From contig CAYXVG010000033.1 of the NCBI GenBank assembly GCA_964468205.1, forward strand, positions 1-64,000: DNA of 64,000 nucleotides, in the 5' to 3' direction. Source of the stretch: CAWELS01 sp964468205 (GTDB lineage: Bacteria; Acidobacteriota; Terriglobia; Bryobacterales; Bryobacteraceae). Positions 51,610 to 60,975 of the stretch are shown here, piece after piece. Numbering within the stretch: position 1 is the first letter of the stretch; each line of letters opens with the position of its first letter. The notes below the pieces were generated by a model, which did no database searches, had not been told where the DNA came from, and saw only the letters and a program-made list of their open reading frames with translations. Both the position numbers and the translations under genes were made by a program.

Positions 51610-52605
51610 CTAGCGGCAGTTCAGGAACGCCTCCATTTCGACTCTGCTTCCGACGACAAGCGGGGTCCGCTGATGGATACTTTCGGGCTCAATATCCAGG
51701 ATCTTCCTTTCCCCGTCGGTTGCCATGCCGCCCGTTTGTTCGGCCAGATAGGCGACCGTGTTCGCTTCATAGAGCAGCCGGAGTTTGCCTTGTGGCCGGT
51801 TCGTTGTCGGAGGATAGAGGAAAACGCCGCCTTTTAGTAGCGTCCGGTGAAAATCGGCCACCATCGATCCGATGTAGCGGGAGCTATAGTGCCGTCCAAG
51901 GTCGCCGCGGCGCAGCATGCCGAGATAACGGCGGTAGCGCTCCGGAAACTCCTCCGCATTGGCCTCGTTTACGGAATAGTATGGCCCTTGCTCCGGCATG
52001 CGGAGCTGGTCATGGGTCAATATGTAGGCTCCGATGGGTGGGTCAAGCGTGAACACGTGAACTCCATGGCCGGCACTGTATACCAACACCGTCGATGAAC
52101 CGTACACCACGTAGCCGGCCGCAATCTGCTTGCGTCCCGACTGTAGCAGCCAACTCTCAGGGTCATCACTGGACTTCTCCGCCGGCCGGCGGAACACGGA
52201 AAACGTGGTGCCGACGCTCACGTTCACGTCGATATTGGAGGAGCCGTCGAGCGGGTCGAAGACGATGGCGTATTTCGCGTTTTCGGTATTATGGTCGAGA
52301 ATGATCGGTTCCTCATTCTCCTCCGAGGCGATCACGCCGACAGTCTTGCGGATGCTGAGATTGTCGAGGAGCGCCCGGTCCGAGTACACATCGAGCTTCT
52401 GCTGGGTTTCGCCGTGGACGTTGTCGGATCGAGTGGAGCCGAGAATTCCGATGAGTCCGGCCCGGCGAACCTTGGCTTGGATCATTTTCGTCGCGAGCGT
52501 AATCCCGGACAACAGCGACGAGAAGTCGCCGCTGGCCCCGGGGAACCGCGATTGCTCGCTCAGGATGTGCTGTTCGACGGTCTGAATCGGTTTTCCAGTC
52601 TGCAA
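51610..52605 (-). CDS. fbp: Fructose-1,6-bisphosphatase class I
   Basis: 331 residues. Metal-binding and active-site blocks are present: ASEENEEPI, VFDPLDGSSNIDVNVSVGTTFSVFR, YVVYGSSTVLVYS, YSVNEANAEEFPERYRRYL, RYIGSMVADFHRTLLKGGVFLYP. It removes the 1-phosphate in gluconeogenesis. The organism therefore makes hexose from smaller carbon, consistent with the C3 product expected from an OiaT-type apionate pathway, although that link is loose. Confidence 0.95.
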   Translation of the reverse strand: MQTGKPIQTVEQHILSEQSRFPGASGDFSSLLSGITLATKMIQAKVRRAGLIGILGSTRSDNVHGETQQKLDVYSDRALLDNLSIRKTVGVIASEENEEPIILDHNTENAKYAIVFDPLDGSSNIDVNVSVGTTFSVFRRPAEKSSDDPESWLLQSGRKQIAAGYVVYGSSTVLVYSAGHGVHVFTLDPPIGAYILTHDQLRMPEQGPYYSVNEANAEEFPERYRRYLGMLRRGDLGRHYSSRYIGSMVADFHRTLLKGGVFLYPPTTNRPQGKLRLLYEANTVAYLAEQTGGMATDGERKILDIEPESIHQRTPLVVGSRVEMEAFLNCR

Positions 52606-52703
52606 TATGACCCTCCTCCGGGATCACCACCATCTTAGTGCAGTCCTAAGAGCGGTCCTCGGGCTTGCCGTTGGCAGCACTCTCCGCTACTCTGGCATTC
52701 AGA

Positions 52704-53120
52704 ATGAGTGAACTCAGCCGGATCGGAGTCGCGATCGACTCCGATCTTCTCCAGAAGTTTGACCACCTGATCGAGAAGAAAGGCTATTCTAACCGGTCCG
52801 AGGCATTTCGGGATATGATTCGCCGCGAACTGGTGGAAAAAGCGTGGGAAGCGCCCGGAAGCAGCGTCGTGGGCACGGTCACTCTCGTATACAACCACCA
52901 CGTGCGGCTGCTGAACGAGAAGCTTACCGACATGCAGCACGAGCATCACAAGCAGATCCTGTCAACCCTTCATGTTCATCTCGATCACGACAACTGTCTC
53001 GAAGTCCTGGTGGTAAAGGGCCGGGCTTCCGATGTGCGAAGAATCGCCGAAGCCTTGATTAGCACGAAGGGCGTCAAACACGGGCGCCTTACGATTACTA
53101 CTACGGGAGCGGAGTTATGA
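52704..53120 (+). CDS. nikR: Nickel-responsive regulator NikR
   Basis: 138 residues from ATG 52704; an earlier in-frame ATG adds 13 residues with no family support. The N-terminal ribbon-helix-helix ([38 protein letters not shown]) binds DNA. The C-terminal ACT-like domain has the nickel site ([15 protein letters not shown] with two His and Cys, plus the earlier His of QHEHHKQI). It represses nickel uptake when the metal is plentiful. No nickel transporter or hydrogenase gene is near it, so its targets lie elsewhere. It overlaps acpS by ATGA. Confidence 0.93.
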   Translation: MSELSRIGVAIDSDLLQKFDHLIEKKGYSNRSEAFRDMIRRELVEKAWEAPGSSVVGTVTLVYNHHVRLLNEKLTDMQHEHHKQILSTLHVHLDHDNCLEVLVVKGRASDVRRIAEALISTKGVKHGRLTITTTGAEL

Positions 53121-53497
53121 TTGTCGGCGCGGGGGTGGACCTATGCGAGGTGGACCGCATCGAGCGTTCGGCGCAGCGGTTCGGCCGGCGGTTTATCGAG
53201 CGAATCTTCACGCCGCGCGAAATCGCCTACTCCGAACGAAAGGCCAAGAAGTACGAACGATACGCGGCGCGGTTCGCCGCCAAGGAAGCAGGCATGAAGG
53301 CCATCGGTACCGGGTGGAAGGGCGGCGTACGCTGGAAGGACTTCGAGGTTGCGAATTTACCGTCGGGAAAACCGACCCTGAAATTTCACGGAAAGGCCGC
53401 CGAATATGCGGAACGTCTAGGCGTGAAGAGCGTGGCTCTCTCTATTACCCACACGTCCACCACGGCTCTGGCGCATGTGATTCTCGAAAACGAATAA
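53117..53497 (+). CDS. acpS: Holo-[acyl-carrier-protein] synthase
   Basis: 126 residues: [17 protein letters not shown] with the metal-binding Asp, [15 protein letters not shown], and [19 protein letters not shown] with the second Glu. It transfers phosphopantetheine from CoA to ACP. Size and motifs fit the trimeric AcpS type. Overlap with nikR is by four bases, suggesting coupled translation despite unrelated roles. Confidence 0.95.
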   Translation: MIVGAGVDLCEVDRIERSAQRFGRRFIERIFTPREIAYSERKAKKYERYAARFAAKEAGMKAIGTGWKGGVRWKDFEVANLPSGKPTLKFHGKAAEYAERLGVKSVALSITHTSTTALAHVILENE

Positions 53498-53525
53498 CGG
53501 AGAGCGAGCCCCGCTGGCGTTGTCT

Positions 53526-54179
53526 TCAGCCTACTTTGGGCTGTTCCAAGCCGGATTCCCTCCGTGGCGCGCTCCGTTCCGCCGCCTCCGCTACGTCGAC
53601 CGGTTTCGTCTGCTGCCATGTGTAGATGATTCGTTGGATCACCGTCCAATTGCCGAGTACTGCGATCACCCAAAGCACCGGCGCCATGCGATCAAAGAGC
53701 GCGCCGATTATTAGCAGAACGATCCGCTCCGGGCGCTCCATGAAGCCAACCTTGCACTTGGGGATCACATTTTCGGCCCGGGCCCGGGAATAGCTGATCA
53801 CTACCGTCGCCATCATAGCTACGGCTGTGAGTCCGATGTAGAAGTAGCGCCCGATGGAAGCGTAGTACACAAGCAAACCACTCAGCAGTACGAGATCTGA
53901 GTAGCGGTCGATCACCGAATCGAAGAAGGCCCCGAAGCGGGTGACGTTGCTGGTCGTGCGGGCAACCCGTCCGTCCACCATGTCAAAGATCGCGGCTCCC
54001 ATGATCACTAGCCCGCCCGTTCGGAAGTTTCCCGAAGCCAGTAGAGCGGCTGCGGCGACGTTGATCATGAGGCCGATGAAGGTAAGAGTATTTGGGTGGA
54101 TTCCAGCCGCTACAAGTCCACGAACGATCAGCACTATGACCTTGTCACAGGCTGCGCCAATCGCATGAGTAACACTCAT
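53526..54179 (-). CDS. CDP-alcohol phosphatidyltransferase family protein
   Basis: 217 residues from ATG 54179, preceded by TTGAGG; an 18-residue longer reading is less likely. The signature is FDMVDGRVARTTSNVTRFGAFFDSVIDRYSD, with all catalytic Asp residues. Six membrane helices are predicted from the hydrophobic pattern. It transfers a phosphatidyl group from CDP-diacylglycerol to an alcohol; PgsA, inositol-phosphate and archaetidyl types share the motif. It is a second such enzyme in the window besides pssA. A role in glycerol or inositol lipid synthesis is open. The C-terminal 30 residues are polar. Confidence 0.85.
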   Translation of the reverse strand: MSVTHAIGAACDKVIVLIVRGLVAAGIHPNTLTFIGLMINVAAAALLASGNFRTGGLVIMGAAIFDMVDGRVARTTSNVTRFGAFFDSVIDRYSDLVLLSGLLVYYASIGRYFYIGLTAVAMMATVVISYSRARAENVIPKCKVGFMERPERIVLLIIGALFDRMAPVLWVIAVLGNWTVIQRIIYTWQQTKPVDVAEAAERSAPRRESGLEQPKVG

Positions 54180-54242
54180 TGGAATAACCTCAATGCCGGG
54201 CCTGGTGTCGCCGATGAGCGACAAACAACCCAAGTCAACACC

Positions 54243-54710
54243 CTAGCTCGCGTCGTGGATTGTGGTCAACTCGACAACTTCCAGTTCGCGGATGCCATTC
54301 GGGCTCCGAACCTGCGCGGAGTCTCCAACCTTCTTACCCATCAGCGCCCGGCCGATCGGGGAACTGGTGGAAATTCTGCCGTTTTGCGCGTCTGCGTCTT
54401 CACTCGTGACCAGTTGGTAAGTGAGTTGCTCTTCCTTGTCCTCGTCGAAGACAACAACCCTTGAGCCAAGTCCCACCCTATCTCGTGGGATCTTCGAGAA
54501 GTCGATCATGGACAGTTGGCGAAGCCTGGCGTTGACTTGCGAAAGGCGGGATTCCACAAAACGCTGGCGTTCCTTGGCGGCGTGATACTCGGCGTTTTCA
54601 CTAAGGTCGCCGTGCGCCCGCGCCTTCTGGATCTCGCGGGGCAATTCTGTGCGGAGCTCGAACTCCAATGCTTTGGCTTCCGCTGTCAGTTTCTTCTTAA
54701 GCTCATCCAT
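54243..54710 (-). CDS. greA: Transcription elongation factor GreA
   Basis: 155 residues. The N-terminal coiled coil has the acidic tip GDLSENAEYHAAKERQ that enters the RNA polymerase secondary channel, and the C-terminal FKBP-like domain has ISTSSPIGRALMGKKVGDSAQVRSPNG. GreA rescues stalled polymerase by stimulating RNA cleavage. Single gene, 90 bp from the divergent esterase gene. Confidence 0.93.
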   Translation of the reverse strand: MDELKKKLTAEAKALEFELRTELPREIQKARAHGDLSENAEYHAAKERQRFVESRLSQVNARLRQLSMIDFSKIPRDRVGLGSRVVVFDEDKEEQLTYQLVTSEDADAQNGRISTSSPIGRALMGKKVGDSAQVRSPNGIRELEVVELTTIHDAS

Positions 54711-54800
54711 GTGGGGGAATATGTACTACTGCCTGTTGCCGCTATTATAATCGATGCAGTCCGGCTCCCGCCTTGGAGCGCGGGTGGCAGGGGAGTTTCT

Positions 54801-55709
54801 ATGATCCAGAAAATGGTCTATTTCGTGATTCTCTGGGTGCTTGCGGCTGCCGCTGCATGGCCCGGGCAGGATTCCGGTTATCCTCCCACCCTGGCCGGAG
54901 CGGCGGTCGAGGCCTACAAGCGAACCTCTGGTGCAGACCTGCAGCTATGGATCTATTATCCTGACGGCCGCCGGCCGGTGGAGCACAGGCCGGCAATCGT
55001 ATTCTTCTTTGGAGGCGGTTGGCAGCAGGGTAACCCGAAGCAGTTTGCTCCTCACGCGGAGTACTTCGCTTCCCGCGGGATGGTCGCGATCACGGCCGAT
55101 TACCGGGTTGCCTCCCGTCATGGGGTGAAGGCGGAGAAATGTGTGGAAGATGCAAAGTCCGCGATCCGTTGGGTTCGCCGGAACTCGGCCCAGCTAGGCG
55201 TGGATCCGAACCGAATAGCAGCCGGCGGCGGTTCTGCCGGGGGGCATTTGGCGATATCTGCGGCGGTGGTTCCCGGGTTCGAGGCGCCCGGTGAAGCTCA
55301 TGACGTGAGTTCGGCTCCTAACGCGGTGATTTTGTTCAACCCCGGGGTGCTAACGGCCTCGGTGGATGGTGGTCCCCTGCTGTCCGCTCTGCGGGTGGAG
55401 CGCTACGAGTCGCGGGTGGGAGTGGATCCCGTGTTGATCTCGCCCTATCAACACGTTCGCAAGGCTCTGCCGCCAACTATCATCTTCCACGGCGAAGCCG
55501 ACACGACGGTCCCCTTCTCCGACGTCGTTGCGTTTGCCGAACGGATGAAGCGCTTCGGGAACCGTTGCGAGCTGGTGGGCTACCCGGGCGCGGGCCACGG
55601 TTTCTTCAATTACGGCCGCGGGGATGGCAGCGCATACCGGGATACAGTTCGCCGCGCGGACCGTTTTCTGGCCTCCCTCGGGTGGCTGAAGGGCGATCCT
55701 ACGCTATAA
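54801..55709 (+). CDS. Secreted alpha/beta hydrolase (esterase/lipase type)
   Basis: 302 residues from ATG 54801; the longer reading is antisense to greA. A signal peptide (FVILWVLAAAAAWPGQ) suggests export. The hydrolase fold shows the oxyanion element FFFGGGWQQG, nucleophile elbow AGGGSAGGHLA (Ser in GGSAGG), the Asp in HGEADTTVPF and the His in PGAGHGFF. This is the hormone-sensitive-lipase/acetyl-esterase branch, which acts on short-chain or acetylated carbohydrate esters. It may remove acetyl groups from plant polysaccharide, but no glycan genes stand beside it. Confidence 0.85.
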   Translation: MIQKMVYFVILWVLAAAAAWPGQDSGYPPTLAGAAVEAYKRTSGADLQLWIYYPDGRRPVEHRPAIVFFFGGGWQQGNPKQFAPHAEYFASRGMVAITADYRVASRHGVKAEKCVEDAKSAIRWVRRNSAQLGVDPNRIAAGGGSAGGHLAISAAVVPGFEAPGEAHDVSSAPNAVILFNPGVLTASVDGGPLLSALRVERYESRVGVDPVLISPYQHVRKALPPTIIFHGEADTTVPFSDVVAFAERMKRFGNRCELVGYPGAGHGFFNYGRGDGSAYRDTVRRADRFLASLGWLKGDPTL

Positions 55710-56181
55710 CCCTGGACACTGGAATATCGGGGTGAGACGGATCCTGCAGGCGGAGCCGGTGCAGGAACGTGCGGGTCGACGGTTTTCGCGGGAACCAAAG
55801 GAGATGGCTTTCGCAATCGGAATCCGACGCCCCAAACCGAAGCATCTGGCAATGCGCGCCCCTGAGGGAGAAGACTCCTTCAACCCACTGCACCTCCCGC
55901 CGCTCGCGCCCCGCGAGCCACCACACCTCGACAATGTCGACGTATGGCCGCAGGTAGTCGATGTGCCAGTGCCGCTTCCCGGAAATCGCAACGTGACGCA
56001 ACACGCGGGCGCGCAAGCCTCCAGGACCGAACGCCGATCCCACATAGACGTAGCACCCCGGTCGCAGCGTCATCAGCCCGAGTTTGCCGATCTCGATGGG
56101 CGCCGAGGAGCTTGAGCGCATCACTAATACGTAGTTTCCAGGCCGTGGTGGTATGTCAACATTGAAGGGTAGGTTCTGCAT
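55699..56181 (-). CDS. DUF123 GIY-YIG-like domain protein
   Basis: 160 residues from ATG 56181; readings further upstream run into the divergent gene. The core is PRPGNYVLVMRSSSSAPIEIGKLGLMTLRPGCYVYVGSAFGPGGLRARVLRHV and HWHIDYLRPYVDIVEVWW, matching DUF123, a GIY-YIG nuclease relative (Y-V-Y-V-G-S-A signature). Its function is unknown. Its start codon shares bases with the start of the divergent aminotransferase gene, and its end overlaps the esterase stop by 11 bp. Confidence 0.8.
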   Translation of the reverse strand: MQNLPFNVDIPPRPGNYVLVMRSSSSAPIEIGKLGLMTLRPGCYVYVGSAFGPGGLRARVLRHVAISGKRHWHIDYLRPYVDIVEVWWLAGRERREVQWVEGVFSLRGAHCQMLRFGASDSDCESHLLWFPRKPSTRTFLHRLRLQDPSHPDIPVSRVIA

Positions 56182-57313
56182 GGCTACTCGACTCAGGCGG
56201 GACATCCCCTTACTCGACCTCAGCGCCCAGCATACCCCGATACGGGAAGAAATCCTGTCCGAGGTGACGCGGCTCATTGATTCGCAGCGTTTCATCATGG
56301 GCGAGGAAATCCGGCAGTTCGAGGAGGAGGTCGCAAGCTACTGCGAGGTCGGCCACGCGATCGCTTGCGCCTCCGGATCCGACGCTCTCTACCTCTCATT
56401 AATCGCTGCAGGCGTTGGGCACGGAGACGAAGTTATCACCACTCCCTTCACGTTCTTCGCCACGGCCGGTTCGATCGTCCGGTCCGGCGCTCGGCCCGTC
56501 TTCGTGGATATCGATCCAGCGACCTTCAACATTTCGCCGGACCGTTTAGCCGAAGAGGCCGCGAAGCGAACGAAGGTGAAGGCGGTGATCCCCGTTCACC
56601 TGTATGGCGGGTGCGCGGACATGGATCCAATTCTGCGTTTGAGCCGGGAACGCGGTTGGACCATTATCGAGGATGGCGCCCAGGCCATAGGGGCGGCATA
56701 CAAGGGCCGGCCCGCGCTCGGTATCGGTGATGCCGGCTGTTTAAGCTTCTTTCCCAGCAAGAACCTTGGCGGAATGGGTGATGCCGGAATGATGAGTACC
56801 AACGACGACGTCCTCGCCGGCAAGTTGATGAAGCTTCGGGTGCACGGGGAGACCGGGCGCTATCTCCACAAGTGGGTGGGTACGAACTCCCGCATGGACA
56901 CGCTGCAGGCTGTCATTCTTCGAGTCAAGCTGCGGTACCTCGACCAGTGGACCGCCCAACGGCAGATTAATGCTTCCCGTTATCATCGCCAACTGGATGG
57001 CGCGGACATTCCCGTGACCTTGCCCCAACCCGCCCAGCACCAAACGCGGCACGTCTTCAACCAGTTCGTCGTTCGCTGCGCGCAACGCGATAATTTGCGC
57101 CAACGTCTTACGGAGTTGGGTGTAGGCACGCAGATCTACTATCCGGTGCCGCTCCACTTGCAGGAGTGTTTCCGGGATCTGGGCTGCCGGGAGGGAGACT
57201 TCCCCGAAGCCGAGAAAGCGGCGCGAGAAGTGCTGGCACTGCCGGTAGCGCCGGGACTCAGCGGTGAGGATATCGAATACATCTGCGCAGCAATTAAGGC
57301 GTTCTACGCGTAG
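56180..57313 (+). CDS. DegT/DnrJ/EryC1/StrS-family sugar aminotransferase
   Basis: 377 residues from ATG 56180 with AAGGGTAGG upstream; an in-frame ATG at 56153 is possible. It starts IPLLDLSAQHTPIREEILSEVTRLIDS, has AIACASGSDALYLSLIAAGVGHGDEVITTPFTFFATAGSI and the PLP lysine in FFPSKNLGGMGDAGMM, with IEDGAQAIGAAYKG ahead of it. These enzymes aminate nucleotide-linked keto sugars for surface polysaccharides or glycans. No nucleotide-sugar genes are adjacent, so the substrate is unknown. Confidence 0.92.
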   Translation: MATRLRRDIPLLDLSAQHTPIREEILSEVTRLIDSQRFIMGEEIRQFEEEVASYCEVGHAIACASGSDALYLSLIAAGVGHGDEVITTPFTFFATAGSIVRSGARPVFVDIDPATFNISPDRLAEEAAKRTKVKAVIPVHLYGGCADMDPILRLSRERGWTIIEDGAQAIGAAYKGRPALGIGDAGCLSFFPSKNLGGMGDAGMMSTNDDVLAGKLMKLRVHGETGRYLHKWVGTNSRMDTLQAVILRVKLRYLDQWTAQRQINASRYHRQLDGADIPVTLPQPAQHQTRHVFNQFVVRCAQRDNLRQRLTELGVGTQIYYPVPLHLQECFRDLGCREGDFPEAEKAAREVLALPVAPGLSGEDIEYICAAIKAFYA

Positions 57314-57328
57314 CGCGGCTCGCCGCAG

Positions 57329-58603
57329 CTACCGTACTCTTCCCAGGAAGTAGTTCTTCTTCCCCGAGCGCAGAACCAACATCGATTCCGACGCCAGATC
57401 GCGCTCGCCAAGGGTCTTCCCAATATCGGTGACTTTCCGGTTGTTGAGATAGATCCCCCCACCCTTGATGGCACGCGTGGCCTCACCCCTCGACTTGAAA
57501 GCGCCGGCGCGAACCAACGCCTCCGACATTCGCAGTCCCTGCTGCAACTCCCCGCGAGTTAGCTGAAAGGACGGCACATCGGCAAAGATGTCGCTCAGAT
57601 CCCGGTCAGAGAATCCGTCTATCTCCTTCCCGAAGAGTACTTCGGACGCCCTCAACGCCGTGTTCACTCCCTGATCGCCGTGGACGAGACGCGTCAATTC
57701 TTCCGCCAGTTTTCGCTGTCCCGTGCGGCGGTCAGGGTTCTGCTGGTGCTCCGCTACCACGGCGCCAATCTCATCGAGGCTGAGGAATGTGAAGACCTTC
57801 AGATACCGCTCAACGTCGCGGTCGTCCGAACGGATCCAATACTGATAGAACTGATACGGGCTAGTCTTCTCCGGATCGAGCCAGATCGCGTTTCCCGCGG
57901 ACTTGCCAAACTTTTCGCCGCTGCTCGTAGTGAGCAGCGGGAAGGTAATGCCGAACACTTCGGTGGAGCGGCGGCGCCGCACCAGGTCGGCGCCTGCCGT
58001 AATGTTGCCCCACTGGTCCCTTCCTCCGCCTTGTATCCGGCAGCCATGCCGGTCGTACAATTGCAGGAAATCGTTGGCCTGAAGCAGCATATAGCTGAAC
58101 TCAGTGTAAGAGATGCCGTGCTCACGGTCTTCGAGCCGGCGGCGCACGGACTCCTTCGCGAGCATATAGTTCACCGTGAAGTACTTGCCAACGTCGCGCA
58201 GCCAGTCGAGGTAGCTCACGCCCACCGTCCACTCGGCGTTGTTCACCATGATGGCCGGCGACTCGCCCTCGAAGGACACGAAATGAGCAAGCTGCCTCCG
58301 GATCCCTTCGCTGTTCGCTTCCACCTCCTCGACGGAAATCAGGTTGCGCTCCGCGGACCTGCCGCTGGGGTCGCCGATCATCCCAGTTGCGCCACCGACC
58401 AGTGCGATGGGACGATGCCCCGCCCGCTGAAACCGCGCCAGAGTCACGGCCGGGAGGAGATGTCCGACATGCAGGGAATCCGCGGTCGGATCGAACCCAA
58501 TATACATGGCGGCGCCTGGTTTCGAAAGCAGCTCTTCCAAACCTGCTTCGTTGGTGATCTGCTCGACCATTCCCCGAGCGGAGAGTTCTTGTAACAGTGT
58601 CAT
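57329..58603 (-). CDS. tyrS: Tyrosyl-tRNA synthetase
   Basis: 424 residues. Class I signatures HVGHLLPAV (HIGH) and KFGKS (KMSKS-like), tyrosine-binding ADSLHVGHL, QANDFLQLYDRHGCRIQGGGRDQWGNI, and a C-terminal S4 RNA-binding domain (SEALVRAGAFKSRGEATRAIKGGGIYLNNRKV). It charges tRNA-Tyr. The upstream gap to the NUDIX gene is about 120 bp with AT-rich stretches, where a promoter would be expected. Confidence 0.96.
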   Translation of the reverse strand: MTLLQELSARGMVEQITNEAGLEELLSKPGAAMYIGFDPTADSLHVGHLLPAVTLARFQRAGHRPIALVGGATGMIGDPSGRSAERNLISVEEVEANSEGIRRQLAHFVSFEGESPAIMVNNAEWTVGVSYLDWLRDVGKYFTVNYMLAKESVRRRLEDREHGISYTEFSYMLLQANDFLQLYDRHGCRIQGGGRDQWGNITAGADLVRRRRSTEVFGITFPLLTTSSGEKFGKSAGNAIWLDPEKTSPYQFYQYWIRSDDRDVERYLKVFTFLSLDEIGAVVAEHQQNPDRRTGQRKLAEELTRLVHGDQGVNTALRASEVLFGKEIDGFSDRDLSDIFADVPSFQLTRGELQQGLRMSEALVRAGAFKSRGEATRAIKGGGIYLNNRKVTDIGKTLGERDLASESMLVLRSGKKNYFLGRVR

Positions 58604-58723
58604 GGCGTTCTTCCGGTCTGCCTGTGTGGGTCTGAGGCCGGCTCGCGGCGTCTCAGTGAGGGATTGACAGAAGGACCAATTCTAAAACATCTATTCTAGC
58701 CCGTGATCCGCGCCGACGATCTC

Positions 58724-59287
58724 TCAGCGAGCTTCCGGCATCAATCTTGTTTTCTCGACAAGCCGCCTAACTGATTCGGAACCGTTGCGCCGCAAAACTT
58801 CTTCGAGCGGCACCCACTGAACGTCATGCGACTCACCCGAGACAAGGAGCTTGGCGCCCGAGGCCGCTTCGAAGACAAATCGTATATCGTGATGCATGTG
58901 CTCGGGTACGCCGTTATGCGCAGGTATGGTGTGCACGTCAATATCGAAGATCTCCGGAGATAGGAGCCGGAATCGTCTCAGTCCGGTTTCCTCAGTCACC
59001 TCCCGCCGGGCGGCGTCAATCAGGCTGGGATCGTTCTCCACATGTCCGCCCGGCTGAAGCCACTTGTCCAGCTTGCGGTGATGGACCAACACTGCCTTTG
59101 CTCTTCTCCTATCGACAATCCAGGCGCCCACCACGACGTGGCCAGCGGACTGTTTCCTTTCGAAGCAGTTCTCGTGCGCCATGACGAAGGACAACAGCTT
59201 GAGAAGCATTGCATTCTCCCGTTCGTCATAGCCCTCGTAACTTTCCAGCCGCTTGAGCAGCCAGCGCCGCCGTGTGTCCTTCATCAC
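58724..59287 (-). CDS. NUDIX hydrolase
   Basis: 187 residues. A helical N-terminal extension (about 1-50) precedes the NUDIX domain. The Nudix box reads GGHVENDPSLIDAARREVTEETGL; the REVTEETGL half is canonical, while the first Glu of the consensus is Pro. Variants of this shape occur in active NUDIX families. It would hydrolyse a nucleoside diphosphate derivative. It is upstream of tyrS on the same strand by 120 bp. Confidence 0.85.
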   Translation of the reverse strand: MMKDTRRRWLLKRLESYEGYDERENAMLLKLLSFVMAHENCFERKQSAGHVVVGAWIVDRRRAKAVLVHHRKLDKWLQPGGHVENDPSLIDAARREVTEETGLRRFRLLSPEIFDIDVHTIPAHNGVPEHMHHDIRFVFEAASGAKLLVSGESHDVQWVPLEEVLRRNGSESVRRLVEKTRLMPEAR

Positions 59288-59356
59288 ACCGTTTTACCGC
59301 TGATCGCCGTCACGAAGGAAGCGAGTGCATTCCGCTATGTGCGGCGATACGATCCG

Positions 59357-60277
59357 CTACGCTACCGCCCGCGCCGTCCCGAACAACGAGTCCTGCACCG
59401 GGCTGTCCGGCCGGAACGCTTCCAACTCCCGCCGGTACGCCCGCGCTAGCATTCCGGGTATGCGCTCCTTCGCTTGACCGCATATCGCTTGCATTTGAAG
59501 TGCGTTCACTACCGACCGCCCGAGTTCGTCGTTCGTCGTGACGACGAAGACCCTGTCGGCAAACCGGCGGATGCGATCCACCCGCTCCTTCCACTCCGCC
59601 AGCTCCTCGGGGGTGTAAAGATAATCACGCCTGGCTAGCTCCCGCGGTGCCTCAGCGAATTCTTGGAACCAACGCCCATACCCGCGGCCATGGAGCCGGA
59701 CGTACCCAATCGAGGAGGTCAAGCAGGCAGTTGGCGGCATGCAACTCTGCCGCTGTGGCTGATCCAAGTTGCAGAAGCCGATGTGATAGTCGATGAAGAG
59801 GCCAAGCGCCTCTTCACGCATCCAGCTCGAGTGACGCATCTCCGCCACCAACGGGAATTCGTGGAAGGCTCGACGGAGCCGGATCACGAAGTCCCGATTT
59901 TCCTCGGTGAACCGGAAGGACCAAGGAAACTGCATCAGCAGACAACCAAGCTTTCCAGCTTTACGCAGCGGGCGCAGACCTCGCGAGAACGCGGCCACCT
60001 CCCCCGAGTTCAGACTGCGTTCGTGCGTGAATCTGCGCCCAAGCTTCGCGGTGAACTGGAACGACGAATTGGCGGACACTTTGTTGAGCCAGAGCTGCGC
60101 TACCTCCGGCCGGATTGTCCGGTAAAACGTGGTATTGATCTCGATAACATTCAGATACCGCGAAAGATATTCGAGGGGATGAAATCCCGAAGGCTTCGGC
60201 CGCGGGTACACTACCGCGTCCCAATGCGGGTAACTCCAGCCGGCAACGCCGACACGTAGTGTGCTGTATTCTGGCAT
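59357..60277 (-). CDS. DUF72 TIM-barrel protein
   Basis: 306 residues of the DUF72 (YecE) family: LRVGVAGWSYPHWDAVVYP at the start, YLNVIEINTTFYRTIRPEVAQLW, FQFTAKLGRRFTHE, PLRKAGKLGCLLMQFPWSFRF and YVRLHGRGYGRW with the conserved His/Gly turn. The fold is a TIM barrel related to endonuclease IV and sugar isomerases. Its biochemical role is unknown. Confidence 0.9.
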   Translation of the reverse strand: MPEYSTLRVGVAGWSYPHWDAVVYPRPKPSGFHPLEYLSRYLNVIEINTTFYRTIRPEVAQLWLNKVSANSSFQFTAKLGRRFTHERSLNSGEVAAFSRGLRPLRKAGKLGCLLMQFPWSFRFTEENRDFVIRLRRAFHEFPLVAEMRHSSWMREEALGLFIDYHIGFCNLDQPQRQSCMPPTACLTSSIGYVRLHGRGYGRWFQEFAEAPRELARRDYLYTPEELAEWKERVDRIRRFADRVFVVTTNDELGRSVVNALQMQAICGQAKERIPGMLARAYRRELEAFRPDSPVQDSLFGTARAVA

Positions 60278-60414
60278 CGGATATACTCCGGTTGATTCGC
60301 TGTTTGTTCGCCTATAGAATACACAAAGCGAAGACGTCAGTCAAGGTAAATATTCGCTGTTTCTTCGCTATTCGTCATTGTGGGATTTGCTGCGCGCAAT
60401 CCTAGAATGGTTTT

Positions 60415-60975
60415 GTGGTGATTTTGATCTGGCTTGCTTGGTTCCTCTACTTGTTGGCATTCGCCGCGAATCATCTCCGTGTCCGGCTGGAGCGCAGGGG
60501 AGACCCGCCTGAGCGGAGAGTTCGCAAATCGAGGCTCTCGGAATGGGGAATGGCGCTTCAAGGGGTTGGGGCGCTGATCGTCTTCGTTGTCCACCGCGAC
60601 TGGGACGAACCGGAGTGGCTCGCTCTGGCGGGTCTTGCATTGGTCTGGATCGGTGTGGCGCTCACCTGGGCGTCTCTGGCCCACTTGGGCCGGCAGTGGC
60701 GGCTAGCCGCTGTGGTGACGGATGATCACGAGTTGGTTGTTGCTGGACCCTACCGTTCCGTGCGCCATCCGGTCTACTCCGCGCTCTTCCTCATGCTGCT
60801 CGGCACCATCTTCGTGGTCACAGACTGGACAGCGGCGGTCCTGGCCATCTTTCTCTTTTTCATTGGTACTGAAATGCGCATCGCCGCTGAGGAGCGGGTC
60901 CTATCTGACCATTTTCCCGATGCTTACGCCGACTACCGCCGCCGGACGCCAGCTTGGCTGCCGCCGTTTCGTTAA
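60415..60975 (+). CDS. Isoprenylcysteine carboxyl methyltransferase-family membrane protein
   Basis: 186 residues, GTG start. About four membrane helices. The ICMT/PEMT-like motif is present: VVAGPYRSVRHPVYSALFLMLLGT, with RHPxY, and then EMRIAAEERVL with the Glu and FPDAYADYRRRTPAWLP near the end. Bacterial members methylate small molecules or lipids with SAM; the substrate here is unknown, and isoprenylated protein is unlikely in bacteria. Confidence 0.85.
   Translation: MVILIWLAWFLYLLAFAANHLRVRLERRGDPPERRVRKSRLSEWGMALQGVGALIVFVVHRDWDEPEWLALAGLALVWIGVALTWASLAHLGRQWRLAAVVTDDHELVVAGPYRSVRHPVYSALFLMLLGTIFVVTDWTAAVLAIFLFFIGTEMRIAAEERVLSDHFPDAYADYRRRTPAWLPPFR

Noticed and set aside
58664..58700. 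A perfect TTGACA on the plus strand upstream of a TATTCT
   Set aside because: The spacing is about 22 bp and no plus-strand gene follows; the region is the leader side of minus-strand tyrS.
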